In this document: positions 62,118 to 64,000 of the stretch, in pieces | Position numbering within the stretch: position 1 is the stretch's first letter | How the letters are laid out: every line of letters begins with the position of its first letter | Source of the DNA: Mycetocola tolaasinivorans | GTDB taxonomy: Bacteria; Actinomycetota; Actinomycetes; Actinomycetales; Microbacteriaceae | Assembly: GCF_003667565.1 (NCBI RefSeq) | Contig: NZ_RCUX01000005.1 | Span: 1 to 64,000 of the forward strand | Reading direction: 5' to 3' | DNA: 64,000 nt | Program-made: the position numbers and the translations under genes | Notes under the pieces: generated by a model | Seen by the model: only the letters and a program-made list of their open reading frames with translations | What the model was told of the DNA's origin: nothing | Database searches by the model: none

Positions 62118-63389
62118 ATGCATTCATCGCGGAATGCACGCTATTTTGACGTGCTCGCATTACCCGCTGTCCCCCTGACGTTTTTGAGCGCAACGGTCGG
62201 TCGCTCGGCCTACGCACTCGTTTTTCTTCCCCTGCTCTTTGCCGTTCAGTCCACCACCGGTTCGGTCGCCGTGGCGGGCCTCGCGGTGGCCGTCTGCGGA
62301 GCCACCGCAGCGTGCCTCGCCCCGTTTCGTGCGCGCCTCATCGATCGTTTCGACCGGCGGTGGGTGCTCCTGTGCCTCGCCCTGGCCTACGGTGGCACGC
62401 TGATCCTGTTGGCCCTCGGAGCGTTTGGCACCTGGCCCGGCACCGTGATGACGGTGCTCGCGGGTCTCGCCGGAGCGGTCGCGCCACCGATCGGCCCGGC
62501 GATGCGGGTTGCCTGGTCCGAGATGGCGGCGGATCCGGATCTCCGTCGCCGTGCCCTCAGCCTCGACGCGGTGGTGGAGGAGATGCTCTACCTGGTGGGC
62601 CCGGCCGTGTCCGGCCTGCTCCTGGCGGTGTGGGTGCCCGGTGCCGTGATGCTGGTACCCGCCGGTCTCGTCATGGTGGGCGCGGCGCTGTTTGCCTTTT
62701 CGCCCGGATATCGGCCGCGGGCCGCTGCGGCGGTGGAAACACCCGATGCCACGGAAACACCCGATGCGGAGGCATTGGCCGCGCCGGTTCCCTCGCAACA
62801 GCGTGCCCCCTCACCCTTTCGTGATCCGCGCTTTCTCGGGCTGCTCCTGCCGGTGGCCGTTGCCGGCCTGATCTCGGGCAACCTGACCATCGCGCTCCCC
62901 GCGGCCTTCCCCGGTGCGGAGGGTGCCGCCACCGCGGGCATCGCGCTGGGCCTGTTTGCCGGGGCGAGCGCCCTCGGCGGTCTCATCTTTGGGGCGCTGC
63001 GCCTGACGGCGTCCTCGCGGGCACAGCTCCTGGGCTGTAGCGGTGCCCTGGTGTTGCTGTCCTCGCTCGCGATGGTGTCCGGTCATCCCGCCTGGCTGAT
63101 TACCACGGTGATCGCCGCCGGGCTCTTCTTTTCACCGGTGATGATCGTTGCGTATCTGGCGTCTCAGGACTTTGGCGGCGAACTGCGCCGCACCGAGTCC
63201 ACCACCTGGGTAAACACCGCGCACAATGTCGGCGGTACGGCGGGCACGGCGCTCGCGGGCTTCGTCATTCAGGGGGTCGGGCCTGGCTCATCGTTCCTGG
63301 CCATCGGCGCGGTGTCGCTGGTGCTCCTCCTGGTCGCGGCACCGCTGTCGCGAACGTCTCACCCACGGTGGGCTTCGGCTCGCATCTAG
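62118..63389 (+). CDS. MFS transporter
   Basis: 423 residues with about twelve helices and no dedicated regulator. The cytoplasmic loop after helix 2 is degenerate (RARLIDRFDRRW rather than the full motif A), and a central loop (about 205-235) is Pro/Thr-rich (ETPDATETPDAEA). It resembles drug-efflux MFS proteins of actinobacteria, but the substrate is unknown. The ATG at 62118 follows CTGGAG. Confidence 0.82.
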   Translation: MHSSRNARYFDVLALPAVPLTFLSATVGRSAYALVFLPLLFAVQSTTGSVAVAGLAVAVCGATAACLAPFRARLIDRFDRRWVLLCLALAYGGTLILLALGAFGTWPGTVMTVLAGLAGAVAPPIGPAMRVAWSEMAADPDLRRRALSLDAVVEEMLYLVGPAVSGLLLAVWVPGAVMLVPAGLVMVGAALFAFSPGYRPRAAAAVETPDATETPDAEALAAPVPSQQRAPSPFRDPRFLGLLLPVAVAGLISGNLTIALPAAFPGAEGAATAGIALGLFAGASALGGLIFGALRLTASSRAQLLGCSGALVLLSSLAMVSGHPAWLITTVIAAGLFFSPVMIVAYLASQDFGGELRRTESTTWVNTAHNVGGTAGTALAGFVIQGVGPGSSFLAIGAVSLVLLLVAAPLSRTSHPRWASARI

Positions 63390-63394
63390 GGGAA

Positions 63395-63440
63395 CGCACA
63401 GCGCCCCGGCCGAGTACTCTCGGCCGGGGCGCTGTGCGTT
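63395..63440. terminator. long bidirectional terminator hairpin
   Basis: A 21-bp perfect stem (63395-63415 with 63420-63440) between convergent genes, 6 bp after one stop and 11 bp after the other. Confidence 0.75.
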
Positions 63441-63450
63441 ACCGGAGTGG

Positions 63451-64000
63451 TTACGCGTCGACGATGTTCAGCAGGACGTGACCGGCCGAGACGGTCGAGC
63501 CAACCGTGGCGTTGATGGCACTGATCAGGCCGTCCTTGTGGGCGGTGATCGGCTGCTCCATCTTCATGGCCTCGAGGACGAGCACGAGGTCGCCCTTGAC
63601 GACCTTCTGGCCCTCCTCCACGGCCACCTTCACGATGGTCGCCTGCATGGGCGAGGCCACCGAGTCGCCGGTGGCGCGGGCACCCGAGCTCGCGCCAGCA
63701 CCGCGGCGGGCGGGCGGGGTTGCGAGCTTACGGGCACCGGAGTTCTGCACGGGCAGCACCGAGTCGGGGAGGCTGACCTCGAGGCGCTTGCCCGAAACCT
63801 CAACCACCACGGTGTTGCGGCCGGCCGGGGCACCGAGCGCCTGCGGCTCGCCATCCCACGGCTCGATGTCGTTCACGAACTCGGTCTCGATCCAGCGGGT
63901 GTACACGCCGAAGGTGCCATCGGCACCCACGAATGCGGGGTCGCGCACGATCTTGCGGTGGAAGGGCAGCACGGTCGGCAGACCGGCAACCTCGAACTCG
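63451..64000 (-). CDS. biotin-dependent carboxylase alpha subunit (acetyl/propionyl-CoA carboxylase), C-terminal part
   Basis: The gene runs off the window edge; 183 residues are visible and the frame is open to 64000. The last 75 residues form a biotinyl domain with the biotin-attachment motif EAMKMEQP (target Lys), preceded by a Gly/Ala/Ser-rich linker. Upstream lies the C-terminal part of the biotin carboxylase (PFHRKIVRDPAF). It makes malonyl- or methylmalonyl-CoA with a carboxyltransferase subunit encoded elsewhere. Confidence 0.92.
   Translation of the reverse strand, partial: EFEVAGLPTVLPFHRKIVRDPAFVGADGTFGVYTRWIETEFVNDIEPWDGEPQALGAPAGRNTVVVEVSGKRLEVSLPDSVLPVQNSGARKLATPPARRGAGASSGARATGDSVASPMQATIVKVAVEEGQKVVKGDLVLVLEAMKMEQPITAHKDGLISAINATVGSTVSAGHVLLNIVDA

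Overview
The window is high-GC chromosomal DNA from an actinobacterium, most likely Micrococcales and probably Microbacteriaceae. This rests on the strong G/C bias at third codon positions, frequent GTG/TTG starts, many one-base or ATGA-type start/stop overlaps, a GTP-dependent PEP carboxykinase beside a RamB-type regulator, and the order sdhCDAB / mannose-1-P guanylyltransferase / adenosine deaminase / phosphosugar mutase / purine nucleoside phosphorylase / LpdA-like quinone reductase / biotin carboxylase. Taxonomy is inferred from gene content only. No prophage, insertion sequence, CRISPR array or tRNA was recognised.

Layout. 1-5.9 kb: the end of an rRNA operon (5S rRNA), then a leftward operon of membrane protein, MoxR ATPase, DUF58 protein and transglutaminase. 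6-9 kb: a simple-sugar ABC importer. 9-14.2 kb: alpha/beta hydrolase, RamB-like regulator divergent from pckG, and an unrecognised protein. 14.3-19.5 kb: a six-gene operon of HAD hydrolase, PhnD-C-E-E type ABC importer and RpiR/SIS regulator. 19.6-24 kb: ABC exporter, MHS-family symporter, NudK-like hydrolase. 24-27.8 kb: riboflavin operon ribD-ribE-ribBA-ribH under an FMN riboswitch. 27.9-34.1 kb: glycerol locus, with a SorC-type regulator divergent from glpD-glpF-glpK across a 0.9-kb regulatory gap. 34.2-39 kb: Nramp transporter, Ohr/TetR pair, trpS, xthA. 39.2-40.4 kb: a lower-GC island with an exported unknown protein and a small membrane protein. 40.5-45.4 kb: YihY/BrkB protein, PTS enzyme I, membrane proteins, PhnB-like protein. 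45.4-48.9 kb: sdhCDAB. 49.2-58.6 kb: manC, adenosine deaminase, PTS IIA and IIB without IIC, a hipBA module, phosphosugar mutase, purine nucleoside phosphorylase and an LpdA-like flavoprotein. 58.8-64 kb: RelE-like protein, small acidic protein, DHA2 efflux pump with divergent TetR, another MFS protein, and the C-terminus of a biotin-dependent carboxylase that runs off the edge.

How it fits together. Much of the window is central carbon metabolism and uptake: gluconeogenesis (pckG), glycerol use (glpFKD), TCA/respiration (sdh) and nucleoside salvage (deaminase to phosphorylase to phosphosugar mutase, feeding ribose-1-P into the pentose phosphate pool). PTS enzyme I and an orphan ascorbate-type IIA/IIB pair are present, but HPr and IIC must lie elsewhere or be missing.

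Most interesting signals. (1) In the hipBA module, the antitoxin frame is interrupted by an in-frame TAG but stays open for 59 more codons and ends in a TAGTG overlap with hipA; three 16-bp operators lie upstream at exact 27-bp intervals. (2) The module abuts the stop codon of the orphan PTS IIB gene, where a IIC gene might be expected. (3) The exported-protein/small-membrane-protein pair in the lower-GC island is bacteriocin/immunity-like in architecture. (4) The Phn-type importer is coupled to a HAD hydrolase and a sugar-phosphate-type regulator, with no C-P lyase genes.
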